From Maritalea myrionectae DSM 19524 (GTDB lineage Bacteria > Pseudomonadota > Alphaproteobacteria > Rhizobiales > Devosiaceae), in assembly GCF_000423365.1 (NCBI RefSeq), contig NZ_AUHV01000002.1, positions 977,270 to 1,041,269 of the forward strand: DNA of 64,000 bases. The letters run 5' to 3'. Each line of letters starts with the position of its first letter. The first letter of the stretch is position 1. Position numbers and translations under genes: made by a program. The notes under the pieces were generated by a model. The model was not told the origin of the DNA and made no database searches. It worked only from the letters and a program-made list of their open reading frames with translations. This document shows positions 48,008 to 57,351 of this stretch, one piece after another.

Positions 48008-48661
48008 TTACAAAATCGATTGCCCGGTCGACTTCCAGTCGGCCACGAAGGCGTCCAAGCCTTTATCGGTTAAAGGATGGTTGGCGAGTTTTGCCAGCGT
48101 CGAGGCGGGGATGGTGGCCACATCTGCGCCCGCAAGCGCGGCTTCACTCACATGATTTGGCGTGCGAATTGAAGCGGCCAAAATCTCTGTGTCAAAGCCA
48201 TAATTATCATAGACCGTGCGAATGTCGCGGATCAGCTCCATGCCATCCAAATTTATATCATCCAAACGGCCAATAAAGGGACTGATATAAGTCGCACCAG
48301 CTTTAGCGGCCAACAGCGCCTGATTGGTTGAAAAACAAAGAGTGAGATTGGTGTCCACCCCCATATCGGTCAATTGCCGACAGGTTTTCAATCCATCTAA
48401 AGTGGTCGGCAATTTGATGACAACGTTGGGTGCAATGTCCTTGAGCACCATGGCTTCTTTCAACATGGTGGCATGATCCAGTGCAGCCACTTCTGCGGAG
48501 ACCGGACTTTCGATCAGTCCGCAAATTTCCTTGATCACATCGAGAAAATCGCGGCCCGATTTGGCGACGAGGCTTGGATTGGTCGTGACCCCATCAAGGA
48601 AGCCGCTATCGGCCCACTTTTTGATTTCACCCACATCAGCTGTATCGATAAAAAACTTCAT
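48008..48661 (-). CDS. Fructose-6-phosphate aldolase/transaldolase (TalC/FSA subfamily)
   Basis: A 217-residue single-domain TIM barrel, the size of the short transaldolase subfamily. [25 protein letters not shown], the Schiff-base Lys83 in VVIKLPTT and [10 protein letters not shown] are all present. With xylose isomerase and xylulokinase it routes xylulose 5-phosphate into the pentose phosphate pathway. It is third in the xylB-xylA-tal operon, 26 bases after xylA. Transaldolase versus FSA activity cannot be separated by eye. Confidence 0.9.
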   Translation of the reverse strand: MKFFIDTADVGEIKKWADSGFLDGVTTNPSLVAKSGRDFLDVIKEICGLIESPVSAEVAALDHATMLKEAMVLKDIAPNVVIKLPTTLDGLKTCRQLTDMGVDTNLTLCFSTNQALLAAKAGATYISPFIGRLDDINLDGMELIRDIRTVYDNYGFDTEILAASIRTPNHVSEAALAGADVATIPASTLAKLANHPLTDKGLDAFVADWKSTGQSIL

Positions 48662-48687
48662 TGTGTACTGCTCTTCCCCCAGCGCGC

Positions 48688-49992
48688 TTAGACGAACCGG
48701 TTGACATAGTTTTCGAGAATTTCCTGACGACCAGAACGTGGTTCAGGATTGATGTTTTGGCTTTCCACTTGGGCGGCAATTTCATCCAATGAACCATTCA
48801 GCAAGCTGTTGCCCAAGGCTGTGTCCCAACCGGCATAACGCTCTTTCAGCGCGGCATCCAAGCCACCATCTTCCAACATCGCCGCCGCAGCTTTCAGGCC
48901 GCGGGCGCAAATATCCATGCCACCAATATGTGCTGCCACCAGATCTTGCGGGTCAAGCGATTGACGACGCAAGCGCGCGTCGAAATTGGTACCACCTGAC
49001 GTCAGGCCACCATTTTTCAATATATAATAATAGGCCAAAGCCACTTCAGGCACGTTGTTGGGGAACTGGTCCGTGTCCCAACCGGATTGATAATCATTGC
49101 GGTTCATGTCAATCGACCCGAAAACACCCAACGCAATTGCGGTGGCGATCTCATGCTCAAAGGAGTGGCCAGCCAAGATGGCGTGACCCTGCTCCAGATT
49201 GAGCTTCACCTCATTTTCAAGGCCGTATTTTTGCAAAAAGCCATAGCATGTGGCGACATCATAATCATATTGGTGTTTGGTGGGCTCCTGTGGTTTAGGC
49301 TCCACCAAAATTTGCCCCTTAAAACCAATTTTGTGTTTATATTCCACCACCATATTGAGGAAGCGGCCCATATGGTCCTGCTCCTGCTTCAAATCCGTAT
49401 TTAGCAGGGTTTCATAGCCTTCGCGACCGCCCCAAAGCACATAATTTTCTCCACCCAACCTGTGTGTAGCGTCCATGCAAGTTTTCACGGTCGCCGCAGA
49501 AAAGGCAAACACTTCCGGATCTGGGTTGGTGGCCGCCCCGGCCATAAAGCGCCGATTGGAAAATAGGTTCGCCGTGCCCCACAAAAGCTTAGTACCCTGC
49601 TGCTGCATCTTTTCGGCGAAATAGTCTGTAATTTCTTCGAGATTACGGGAGTTTTCAGCAAAGTTTTCACCTTCTGGCCGCACATCCACATCATGGAAAC
49701 AGAAATAGGGTGCACCAAGTATGTCGAACATTTCAAAAGCCACATCCGCTTTAAGCTTCGCCAGCTCCATGGTGTCACCAAACCAGGGGCGTTCAAAGGT
49801 TTGCCCGCCGAACGGGTCCCCACCCGGCCAAGCAAACGAATGCCAATAGGCCACAGAAAATCGCAAATGATCTTCCATGCGCTTGCCCATCAAAACTTCG
49901 TCTGGATTGTAGTGCCGGAACGCCATTGGGTCAGTGCTACCTTCACCCTCATATTTGACCTTGCTGATGCCCTTAAAGAAATTGCTGCTCAT
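48688..49992 (-). CDS. xylA: Xylose isomerase
   Basis: A 434-residue metal-dependent isomerase converting D-xylose to D-xylulose. Conserved pieces are [13 protein letters not shown] (catalytic His), [38 protein letters not shown] and [21 protein letters not shown] with the metal ligands. The length matches the longer (class II) XylA group. The start overlaps the xylB stop in an ATGA junction. Confidence 0.97.
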   Translation of the reverse strand: MSSNFFKGISKVKYEGEGSTDPMAFRHYNPDEVLMGKRMEDHLRFSVAYWHSFAWPGGDPFGGQTFERPWFGDTMELAKLKADVAFEMFDILGAPYFCFHDVDVRPEGENFAENSRNLEEITDYFAEKMQQQGTKLLWGTANLFSNRRFMAGAATNPDPEVFAFSAATVKTCMDATHRLGGENYVLWGGREGYETLLNTDLKQEQDHMGRFLNMVVEYKHKIGFKGQILVEPKPQEPTKHQYDYDVATCYGFLQKYGLENEVKLNLEQGHAILAGHSFEHEIATAIALGVFGSIDMNRNDYQSGWDTDQFPNNVPEVALAYYYILKNGGLTSGGTNFDARLRRQSLDPQDLVAAHIGGMDICARGLKAAAAMLEDGGLDAALKERYAGWDTALGNSLLNGSLDEIAAQVESQNINPEPRSGRQEILENYVNRFV

Positions 49993-51440
49993 TGTACCGC
50001 TCTAACTGCTGGATATATTTTGATAAATTTTTCATAGGCCGAATTGTAAGCGGCCGATAATTGAGGATCGGGCAAAACCGTTTCGGCAATGTCCGGCGGT
50101 GCCATTACCATTTCTGGCTCTCGTCCCGTTACACCACAAATCGCCAGACGCGCAGCCCCAAGCGCAGCGCCGAATTCGCCTTTTTCAGGCACGTTGATCG
50201 GCAGATTGAATGCAGTAGCGAGCATCTGCAGCCAATAGCCAGATTGCGCGCCCCCCCCAATCGCCAAAAGATCATCAATAGTTGCACCTGTAGCGCGCAA
50301 TGCTTCAAGGCATTGGCGCAACGCAAAGGTGATCCCCTGCAACACTGCATGCGTCATGTCTGCCCGGTCGTGTGCGATATCCAGGCCCACAAAGCTGCCA
50401 CGAATGTGGCTGTCATTAATGGGCGTGCGCTCGCCAGATAGATAAGGCAGGAACTGAATGGTCGAAGGTGGTTTTAATTGCGCACCCAGCTCGCGCGTCA
50501 GCTTGGATGGGGGCATGCCAGCAATTTTCGACAGCCAGTTCAAACTGTCCGTTGCCGCAAGAGTGACGCCCATTTGATACCACCGATCTGGTACAGCATG
50601 GCAAAAGGTGTGCACCGCAGTTTCAGGCTGAGGCGCAAACGCATTGCGGCCCACCAGTATTACGCCGGATGTGCCCAGCGAAACAAAGCCCTGCCCTTCT
50701 TGCAAAACGCCTGCGCCGCACGCGGCCGCCGCATTGTCGGCGCCACCGCCGACAACCATTACCTCCTGACCGATGCCCCAATCTGCGCACAAATCATCAC
50801 GCAGTGACCCGGCGGGGGCCGAGCCTTCCACCAGCTCGGGAAGTTGATTTTCGCTGATCTGACCAACTTTTAGCAAAGCATTGGACCAACGGCGCGTGCT
50901 CTGATCGAGCCAACTTGTGCCCGCAGCGTCGGAAATTTCAGCCCTCAATTCACCTGTCAGGTAGAGCCGTAAGAAGTCTTTTGGCAGCAATATATGCGCG
51001 GTTTTTTCAAAAATATCAGGTTCGTTGGCTTTAACCCAAACCAATTTAGGCGCCGTGAACCCGGGAAAGACGATATTGCCGGAAAGTGTGCGTACATTCT
51101 CATGGGCATCCAGTTGTGCCGCTTCTGCATGACTGCGGGTATCGTTCCATAGAATACAAGGACGCAGGGGTTTTAACGCCTTGTCGAGTAGCACTGCCCC
51201 ATGCATATGGCCGGAAATGCCGATGCCTTTAAGCTGTGCCAAAGCATCTGGCGCGGTGTCGCGCAAATCATTGAGCACCTTTTTGCAGGCTGCTATCCAC
51301 AATTGTGGGTCCTGTTCACTCCACCCCGCATGTGGGTGTGCGGTTGAATAGGCGTGATCTGCCGAGGCAACGCTCTGGCCCTGATCGTTGGTCAACAAAG
51401 CGCGGAGACCAGAAGTGCCTAAATCTAATCCTAAATACAT
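49989..51440 (-). CDS. xylB: Xylulokinase
   Basis: A 483-residue FGGY kinase phosphorylating D-xylulose. [20 protein letters not shown] opens the protein. [42 protein letters not shown] and [15 protein letters not shown] match XylB. It is the first gene of xylB-xylA-tal. An XylR-type operator lies about 30 bases upstream of the start codon. Confidence 0.96.
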   Translation of the reverse strand: MYLGLDLGTSGLRALLTNDQGQSVASADHAYSTAHPHAGWSEQDPQLWIAACKKVLNDLRDTAPDALAQLKGIGISGHMHGAVLLDKALKPLRPCILWNDTRSHAEAAQLDAHENVRTLSGNIVFPGFTAPKLVWVKANEPDIFEKTAHILLPKDFLRLYLTGELRAEISDAAGTSWLDQSTRRWSNALLKVGQISENQLPELVEGSAPAGSLRDDLCADWGIGQEVMVVGGGADNAAAACGAGVLQEGQGFVSLGTSGVILVGRNAFAPQPETAVHTFCHAVPDRWYQMGVTLAATDSLNWLSKIAGMPPSKLTRELGAQLKPPSTIQFLPYLSGERTPINDSHIRGSFVGLDIAHDRADMTHAVLQGITFALRQCLEALRATGATIDDLLAIGGGAQSGYWLQMLATAFNLPINVPEKGEFGAALGAARLAICGVTGREPEMVMAPPDIAETVLPDPQLSAAYNSAYEKFIKIYPAVRAVQ

Positions 51441-51471
51441 ATTCTCACTCCCTTGCCCAACCTAAATTATA

Positions 51472-51494
51472 TTTAATTTGAAAGTCAAATTAAA
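51472..51494. promoter_or_regulatory. XylR operator upstream of xylB
   Basis: Perfect inverted repeat: TTTAATTTGA and TCAAATTAAA flank AAG. It shares the right arm and spacer length with the site at 43662-43684 before xylF. Its distance from the xylB start (about 30 bases) fits repression. Confidence 0.82.
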
Positions 51495-51914
51495 AAATAG
51501 GATGTAGCTGGCGCAAAGGCGGCCGCATCCTTTGGTCTGGGTCAATAATACGCATTAGAATCTGGAAAAGTGCTCACTTTTGAAGTGTTTGAGCGCAAAC
51601 TGAAGGAATATTGTGGCGCCAAAGGTGCGAGGCAGCTGCATTTCAGAAGGCAGAGGACGCCTGCTGTATCCCGTCAGCGTTCATTAGACAGATTGATGCG
51701 ATTAGAAGCGCGTCAAGCATCTTCTGAGAGGTAGGGCACAGGATTTCAATGCGGCAAGCCTTAATTCCAGCCCCTTCCCGCAACTTTCGCTGACTTCCGC
51801 AAAAGATGCGCTGGATCAAAACATAAGATTCGCAATTACCAATGACGGGCAGTTTTTTTGGGAGAGACAAAATGAGGGAAGCCAAAACAGAAATTCTATT
51901 TATAGCAATAAAAA
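51495..51914. other. Non-coding stretch between xylB and the integrase repeat
   Basis: No gene is supported. A small perfect dyad (AAAAGTG-CT-CACTTTT, 51566-51581) is present. No tRNA or IS end is seen. By the tandem-island reading, this is the right end of island 1. Confidence 0.4.
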
Positions 51915-52258
51915 TGGCGGAGAGAGAGTCTGCATTTTACAGTGTAAATATCAATCAAAATCAATCAAAACTTATCCGACTTATCTCTTTATATTCAATA
52001 CTTTATTGATTTCATCTATCAAAATCTGTCAAAATAGAAATCAGTAAATCAAACCCACGCTGGTGGGCTAGATGGTGGGCTAAAATGATATTGACAGATA
52101 CCAAACTAAAGAAGATTTCACCGAAATCTAAGCCGGTCGCGGACGTTCAGGTTCAGGGGCTGTACTTTTTCCCTTCTTCAACAAAGATTGGGAATGGGAA
52201 GTGGCTTTTTCGATATACCTCACCGCTTACTCGCAAACGTCGCGAAATGGGACTTGGG
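51915..52258 (+). repeat. Right copy of the 344-bp att/int-start direct repeat
   Basis: Collinear with 3685-4028. The first 14 bases, TGGCGGAGAGAGAG, are identical to the reverse complement of the common tRNA-Ser 3' end (CTCTCTCTCCGCCA). An AT-rich leader and the integrase start follow. As a likely attachment core, it marks the left end of an element whose integrase reads into it. Confidence 0.82.
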
Positions 52259-53296
52259 AGGTTTCCTGAAAAAAGCCTAAAGGAAGCTAGGCGAGAAGCG
52301 TTCGAACACCGCATTGCTGTGGAAGACGGACTAGACCCGTTGCGTGAAAAGGAAATTGCCGAAGCTGATGCACGTTCTGAACACGAGATTCCCGATTTTG
52401 CTAGTGTTGCTCGTAAGGTTTACCGAGAAATATCGCCCTCTTTTAGAAACCCGAAGCATTCTGCTCAGTGGATAAACACCATAGAAAAGTTTGTTATTCC
52501 TCAGATTGGCTCGATCAAAGTCAATGAGCTTCGACCGGTGGATTTTGCGAATTGTTTGAGGCCCCTTTGGCTCTCCAAGCCAGAGACCGCTACTCGCGTT
52601 AAACAGCGTTGCGACAGGATCATGAAATGGTGCGCTGCCCATGGCTATATTCTAGCAAGCCCTGTCAGCGTTGTAGATGACCTTTTACCTCGTCAGCCAA
52701 GCAAGAGAGAACGTGTTGTTCATCATCCAGCGCTCCCTTGGCGTGAGATCCCAGGCTTTGTTGTAAAATTCCTGACTGAAGGGCACCTTAGCTCTACGCA
52801 AATCCTTCTCAAACTACTGCTGCTAACCGCAACACGCTCAGGTGAAATTCGAGGTATGAACTGGGCAGAAGTCGATCTCGACAATGCGATTTGGACAATT
52901 CCAGCAGATCGGATGAAAGCCAGCGCTGCACATCGTATTCCACTAGCTAAACAAGTAGTCCAATTTCTCCAAGAACTTCACAATCAAAGAATTTGTGAAA
53001 CAAACCTTGTTGTTCCTTCGTCTCGAAATACCCCACTTAGCGATATGGCATTCACAAAGTTTTTGCGAGAGCAGAATATAACGAGCGACGTGATTGACAG
53101 ACATGCCACCGCACACGGTTTCCGCTCCTCTTTTCGCGATTGGGCATCAGAGAATGGCTTCCAGCGCGATCTTGCTGAACGTGCCCTCGCCCACACAATA
53201 AAAAGCAGCACCGAGGCAGCATATCACCGTACTGATTTACTCGAACAGCGCAGAGAAATGATGCAACAGTGGGCGGACTTTTGTTTGAGAAATTAA
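52085..53296 (+). CDS. Site-specific tyrosine integrase (P4/DUF4102 type)
   Basis: A 403-residue recombinase. An N-terminal DUF4102-like arm-binding domain (about 1-90) is followed by a core-binding domain (about 100-205) and the catalytic domain. The catalytic residues are Arg251 (LTATRSGEIRG), His344 and Arg347 (AHGFRSSFRDW), His370 (ERALAH) and nucleophile Tyr380 (EAAYHRTD). All are intact. Such integrases usually recombine at tRNA 3' ends. It has a truncated sibling at 3855-4085. No excisionase gene is seen nearby. Confidence 0.95.
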   Translation: MILTDTKLKKISPKSKPVADVQVQGLYFFPSSTKIGNGKWLFRYTSPLTRKRREMGLGRFPEKSLKEARREAFEHRIAVEDGLDPLREKEIAEADARSEHEIPDFASVARKVYREISPSFRNPKHSAQWINTIEKFVIPQIGSIKVNELRPVDFANCLRPLWLSKPETATRVKQRCDRIMKWCAAHGYILASPVSVVDDLLPRQPSKRERVVHHPALPWREIPGFVVKFLTEGHLSSTQILLKLLLLTATRSGEIRGMNWAEVDLDNAIWTIPADRMKASAAHRIPLAKQVVQFLQELHNQRICETNLVVPSSRNTPLSDMAFTKFLREQNITSDVIDRHATAHGFRSSFRDWASENGFQRDLAERALAHTIKSSTEAAYHRTDLLEQRREMMQQWADFCLRN

Positions 53297-53515
53297 TTGT
53301 ATCACTACTTGTGCTTCAACAAGCCTATAACCCGTTTTCGAGCAAGACTCGATATGATGTGACAATCAGGTGAAGACGTTATTGCTACCATTACGCACCA
53401 GAAGTTCGATAGGGTGGAAAAATCCCAATAGCAGACATTAGACACACTTGACTTTAAATCTTCAAAGCAGACTTTCGTCGACAGAGTTGCCTGAAATTTG
53501 ATTTGGACTGCAAAG
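53297..53515. other. Gap between integrase and catabolic operon
   Basis: About 220 bases with no supported gene. An 88-codon minus-strand frame here has no recognisable family or ribosome-binding site and was not accepted. Confidence 0.4.
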
Positions 53516-53543
53516 GGCACAATCAAGTCTTTAAGATTGTGCC
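53516..53543 (-). terminator. Terminator-like hairpin of the 53.5-64 kb operon
   Basis: GGCACAATC (53516-53524) pairs perfectly with GATTGTGCC (53535-53543) around a 10-base loop. It begins 11 bases past the enolase-superfamily stop on the minus strand. Only a short T-tract follows. Confidence 0.6.
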
Positions 53544-53554
53544 TATCTAACGAT

Positions 53555-54679
53555 CTACTCCATTTTAGCACTCAAAATGAGATCCTCGTTGACCTCTATG
53601 CCTAGCCCGGGCCCTTCTGGCATCGGCACAAAGCCATTTTCGTGCCAAATGGGTTTGTCCACCAAATCCTTTTGTGCAGGTCCGTATACGGGCTGCAGCT
53701 CTAACAGTTTGCAGGCAGGAGACGCCCAACTCAAAGCCTGACTGGCGGCGCCGACAATAGCCGTCGAGAAATTATGTGCATTTGCTTGGCGATTTGACAT
53801 GGCACAGAATTCGGCCGCCATTTGAAATCCCGTGATCCCTTCAATGCGACCGGGGTCAATGCCAACCACATCCACGGTGCCCGTATCAACAATTCGTTTT
53901 ACACCTTTCGCATTCCACTCACGTTCGCCATAGGCAATACGAATTCCGGATGCAGCACGGAGCGCCTTATATCCTTCGGGATCATCATGCCCCAGCGGCT
54001 CCTCCAGCCATGCAACGCCTAACTCCTCAAAGGCTTTCGCTCGTGATATGGCCGTCGCAATATCCCACTTATTCTTCACGCCCAAATCGACCATCAAAGA
54101 TTTTCCGGGACCCATTGCCTCCGTCACTTGCCTAACGAATTCTAAATCCCGGTCCTTCTCAAAGCCAAGATTTGCCTCGCCGCGCTTGCCAAAGCCAACC
54201 TTAGCGCCATGCAATCCAGTGGCTGTGTGCGCTGAGATTTCTTCGGCCATCTCTTCAATGTGCACCTTTGTACCGTGCAAACTTGCGATAGCCGGCATTC
54301 TTTCGTGTGCCGGCCCGCCAAGCATTTCCAAAACACTAAGACCAGTCACCTTGCCCTTCAAATCCCAAAGCGCAATATCAATGCCTGAAATGGCGATAGA
54401 GGCAATCCCAGCTGCGGTGCCATACCACCAACTATGTTCTTTTAGGGCCAGCCAAATTGATTTGGTGTGCAGCACATTCTGCCCAACCACCAACTCCGCT
54501 AGGCCTTCAACCAGCTTTGCCGTGGCAAGGGTCGCTTCAGGGAAATATGCACAGCCTTCACCCCAGCCAACATGACCATCTTCACTCGTAATTTTAACCA
54601 AACAAACGGCTCGAAACCGATTATGGTCCGTAGGCTCTTGATAGGAGACTGGAAACGCCTCTACACTTCTGATACGCAT
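53555..54679 (-). CDS. Enolase-superfamily enzyme (mandelate racemase/muconate lactonizing type)
   Basis: A 374-residue protein. A capping domain spans residues 1-125 and a TIM barrel follows. Likely catalytic elements are Lys in GAKVGFGKRG, the acidic metal ligands at SLMVDLGVKNKWD, AWLEEPLGHDD and IRIAYGERE, and a late His in ANAHNFSTAI. Members dehydrate or epimerise sugar acids. With SDRs and lactone- or acid-type enzymes upstream, a sugar-acid dehydratase is the best guess. It is last in the operon, 82 bases after the ADC-fold gene. Confidence 0.87.
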   Translation of the reverse strand: MRIRSVEAFPVSYQEPTDHNRFRAVCLVKITSEDGHVGWGEGCAYFPEATLATAKLVEGLAELVVGQNVLHTKSIWLALKEHSWWYGTAAGIASIAISGIDIALWDLKGKVTGLSVLEMLGGPAHERMPAIASLHGTKVHIEEMAEEISAHTATGLHGAKVGFGKRGEANLGFEKDRDLEFVRQVTEAMGPGKSLMVDLGVKNKWDIATAISRAKAFEELGVAWLEEPLGHDDPEGYKALRAASGIRIAYGEREWNAKGVKRIVDTGTVDVVGIDPGRIEGITGFQMAAEFCAMSNRQANAHNFSTAIVGAASQALSWASPACKLLELQPVYGPAQKDLVDKPIWHENGFVPMPEGPGLGIEVNEDLILSAKME

Positions 54680-54761
54680 CTTTTGTTCCTTTCGTACAAC
54701 GCCAGCATCTCTTAGCGCTGCGTTGTTCTCCTCAATCCGCGCTTCGCTGGCGAATTGAAAA

Positions 54762-55520
54762 CTATTCAGCTAAATAATCTAGAAGCACCTTGCCCGGCAC
54801 CAATGTGAACTCGGCTGTCCAGAAAAAACCATCGCACATTTCTTGCACTGGCAAACGATGAACAGGTGCTTGTGCATTGGGCAAAAGATGAGTTGTACTG
54901 GCCCCGCGCCAACATTCGCTAACTTTTACGTCAGCTAAGCTGCGCGAGGTCAGCTGGCGGATCGCTGGCGAGCCATCAATATGGTCGACTGCTTTCAGAT
55001 TTATATTTGTTGCAAAGGGAAAAATATCAGATAATTCAGATATCTCAGCTGGTCGCTGTTTATAGGGCATCGTGCCCGTTACCACATCAATCCCGTTGCG
55101 TTCCAGTTTACCGACGATCAAGTCCTGCCGAAATTCGATTGTTGGGTTGCCAAATTTTTTCGGCTGCCCATGCACTTCGCGACCATGTGCAACCCCAATA
55201 TCGGACGACAAAAATAGATAGGGTGAATAGCTGCCGACAGCCTCGCCGGGCAATTCCACGCCCACCATCACATTCACTTCATTGTAAGGCCCAAGCCAGG
55301 AGGTGTCATTCATCTGATAAAAATGAATCATCACCTCTGGCCCAGTGCACACCAATGGTTCTGGAAGAAGCGCGCCAATGGCGTCAATATCCGTCTTGTA
55401 GACCAAAGTGAAAATATTGATATTTCTGAAGGTAAAAGGAAAATTAGGCACCATCGGAGCATCCAATGGTGTAGAAAACCCACCTTTTACAATATCCTCG
55501 CGCTTTTTCTTCCAGCTCAT
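54762..55520 (-). CDS. Acetoacetate decarboxylase-fold protein
   Basis: A 252-residue protein of the acetoacetate decarboxylase-like superfamily. VAHGREVHGQPKKFGNPTIE includes the Schiff-base lysine region (GxPKK), and VMVGVELPGEAVGSYSPYLF precedes it. Homologues include true decarboxylases and aldolase-dehydratases. In this operon it may decarboxylate or cleave a beta-keto acid formed by the dehydrogenases. It starts 2 bases after the Gfo/Idh/MocA stop. Confidence 0.83.
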   Translation of the reverse strand: MSWKKKREDIVKGGFSTPLDAPMVPNFPFTFRNINIFTLVYKTDIDAIGALLPEPLVCTGPEVMIHFYQMNDTSWLGPYNEVNVMVGVELPGEAVGSYSPYLFLSSDIGVAHGREVHGQPKKFGNPTIEFRQDLIVGKLERNGIDVVTGTMPYKQRPAEISELSDIFPFATNINLKAVDHIDGSPAIRQLTSRSLADVKVSECWRGASTTHLLPNAQAPVHRLPVQEMCDGFFWTAEFTLVPGKVLLDYLAE

Positions 55521-55522
55521 GT

Positions 55523-56566
55523 TTAGACCTTCTCGGATTGCCCTGAATTAAAGGATCGATACATCGCATCAAGCACTTCAATGGCTCGCATTCCAATTGT
55601 ACCGTTGGCCTCGATTGTTTTCGCTGTGCCTTGGCATACTTCGCCGAGGCGGGTAATCGGCTCAACTGCAGCATATTGGCCTTCGTCGAGCTCTAAATCC
55701 AAAACCAAGTCTTCCTTGTCGAAACGCCGCAACTCCATCCGCGTGCGCTCCATGTCGATCAACAACATGCCCTCGCTGCCATAAACCCTAACATCCATTT
55801 GATAGGAACAATGTTTTGGCACGAGTGCGCTACCCGAAATACTGGCCTTCGCGCCGTTCTCAAAGGTCAATACCGCTGCGTCTGTGAGATCCACGTTGGC
55901 ATCAGAATTTGTTTTGATTGCATATACCTCTTTAGGCGCCAGATCGACCAAACGGAACATGAGACCCAGCGCATGACTAAGCTGTCCCCAGCCGTAGCCA
56001 CCTGCATTGTCAGGGTCAGCCCATGTTGATTTGTTTGGTTGAAACATGTGGTCTGCTGCCTCACTTAGCCCATGCCCGCCAAAAAGATCATAGGTAAATG
56101 TCGCCATATTGCAGGTTACATGCCGCACTTCACCAACCTTACCCCGCGCAATGAGTTCGGAAGCCTGAGTTGCAAACTCCTTATAGTTCCACCCATATGG
56201 AATAAGGATTTCAAGCCCTTTTTCCGCCGCTAACTCGACGAGAGCCCGCGCATCGTCGGCGTTTGTTGTCATAGGTTTATCGATGAGCACGTGGCAACCC
56301 GCCTCAAGCGCAGCCTTCGCATGTTCAAAGTGCACTGTGTGCGGTGACGTTATCACCACACCGTCCAGCTCTTCTTTTTCCAGCATTTCACGATAGTCTG
56401 TGTAGCCGCTCACGCCATCAAACTTCTCAACAATCTGGTTTAAGGCATCTTTATTGCGTCGATTGACGGCGACAAGTTCAATTTCCTCACTTGCCAACAT
56501 TGCAGGCACGTAAACTTCCACGCCCCACCAGCCAGCGCCAATTAATGCTAATCTCGCTTTACTCAT
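55523..56566 (-). CDS. Gfo/Idh/MocA-family oxidoreductase
   Basis: A 347-residue NAD(P)-dependent dehydrogenase. The N-terminal Rossmann motif is LALIGAGWWGVEVYVPAM, and VVITSPHTVHFEHAKAALEA with HVLIDKPMTTNADDAR carries the EKP-like catalytic lysine. A C-terminal alpha/beta domain follows with the late active-site His region (QLSHALGLMF). The ATG at 56564-56566 is favoured by GGAGG spacing over the adjacent upstream ATG. It oxidises a cyclic polyol or sugar; the substrate is unknown. Confidence 0.9.
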   Translation of the reverse strand: MSKARLALIGAGWWGVEVYVPAMLASEEIELVAVNRRNKDALNQIVEKFDGVSGYTDYREMLEKEELDGVVITSPHTVHFEHAKAALEAGCHVLIDKPMTTNADDARALVELAAEKGLEILIPYGWNYKEFATQASELIARGKVGEVRHVTCNMATFTYDLFGGHGLSEAADHMFQPNKSTWADPDNAGGYGWGQLSHALGLMFRLVDLAPKEVYAIKTNSDANVDLTDAAVLTFENGAKASISGSALVPKHCSYQMDVRVYGSEGMLLIDMERTRMELRRFDKEDLVLDLELDEGQYAAVEPITRLGEVCQGTAKTIEANGTIGMRAIEVLDAMYRSFNSGQSEKV

Positions 56567-56589
56567 CATTTCCTCCCAATATTGTTCAA

Positions 56590-57351
56590 CTAGACCATCA
56601 ACTGGCCGCCATTTACGTGAAGTGTTGTTCCGGTGATGTATTGCGCCCACGCGCTCAGTAAAAATGCAGTAGGCGCCGCTAGCTCATCAGGATCCGCGAA
56701 CCGTCCGATAGGGATCATCTTTCTAAAGTTCTCCAAATCGTCCTCACTCATGCCGCCGCGTAGCATTTTCGTATCAGCAGCGCCCGGGGCAACAGCATTA
56801 ACAGTGATGCCGCTTGGCGCAGCAATACGGGCAAGCGATTTCACTAGCGCCGTAACCGCAGACTTGTTCATTGCATAAGGAATTGAACCATTGAATCCGC
56901 CTGTAAAAGCGCCTTGGCTTGTGTAGAGAATGATGCGGCCTTCACCTTGTTTCTCCATGATTTCGAGCGCTTTACGCGCCAGAAAGAACACACCAGATTG
57001 GTTCACTGCCGTTTGCAGTTCAATCTCATCTTTCTGCGTTTGTTCAAGTGGGCGGCGCATCAAAACACCGGAACAATTTACAACGCCGTATAAAGGCGTA
57101 TCCAAAGCGGTCGCCCGCTCAAGCAACGCCTCAATTTGTTGCTTATCGCTCATATCCACCGTCTCAAATTTTGTGTCTTTTGAGCATTGGCTTAGTGTTT
57201 CATCGCAATTTTGGATGTCGGCGATAGTTAGCTTTACCCCCATATGTGACAACCAACGCGCGGTTGCCTGCCCTATGCCTTGGGCAGCACCAATCACAAC
57301 AATGCTTTTGCCTTCAAGATTCATATTCAAATTCGGCTTCGTCTCTACCAT
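56590..57351 (-). CDS. Short-chain dehydrogenase/reductase 2
   Basis: A 253-residue classical SDR: cofactor motif GAAQGIGQA (residues 21-29), NCSG in place of NNAG, catalytic Ser in YTSQGAF, Tyr-x3-Lys in YAMNK, and a C-terminal TGTTLHVNGGQ. The size and patterns resemble sugar or sugar-acid dehydrogenases such as those for fucose or rhamnose. It overlaps the previous SDR by 7 bases. Confidence 0.92.
   Translation of the reverse strand: MVETKPNLNMNLEGKSIVVIGAAQGIGQATARWLSHMGVKLTIADIQNCDETLSQCSKDTKFETVDMSDKQQIEALLERATALDTPLYGVVNCSGVLMRRPLEQTQKDEIELQTAVNQSGVFFLARKALEIMEKQGEGRIILYTSQGAFTGGFNGSIPYAMNKSAVTALVKSLARIAAPSGITVNAVAPGAADTKMLRGGMSEDDLENFRKMIPIGRFADPDELAAPTAFLLSAWAQYITGTTLHVNGGQLMV

Larger units (their letters stand above)
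3685..51914. mobile_element. Putative catabolic genomic island 1 (inferred limits)
   Basis: The limits are set by the two copies of the att-like/integrase-start repeat. The left copy has a destroyed integrase and the right copy belongs to the next element. Between them lie the FtsX exporter, the pentose operon, TRAP transporter, polyol operon and xyl regulon, plus IS relics and a gene fragment. No conjugation, relaxase or phage genes are visible, so it would not move on its own. The islands could also be ancient and fixed. The limits are an inference from the repeats, not a demonstrated element. Confidence 0.4.

Noticed and set aside
51643-51885. 80-codon minus-strand frame upstream of the integrase
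   Set aside because: No ribosome-binding site, no family and no conserved neighbours.
51872-52009. 45-codon frame crossing the right att-like core
   Set aside because: It has GGGAGAG upstream, but the frame runs through the att core and AT-rich integrase leader and gives no recognisable protein. The left copy of the repeat does not preserve it.
53305-53571. 88-codon minus-strand frame after the integrase
   Set aside because: Overlaps a terminator-like hairpin and the end of the enolase-superfamily gene; no family or start signal.
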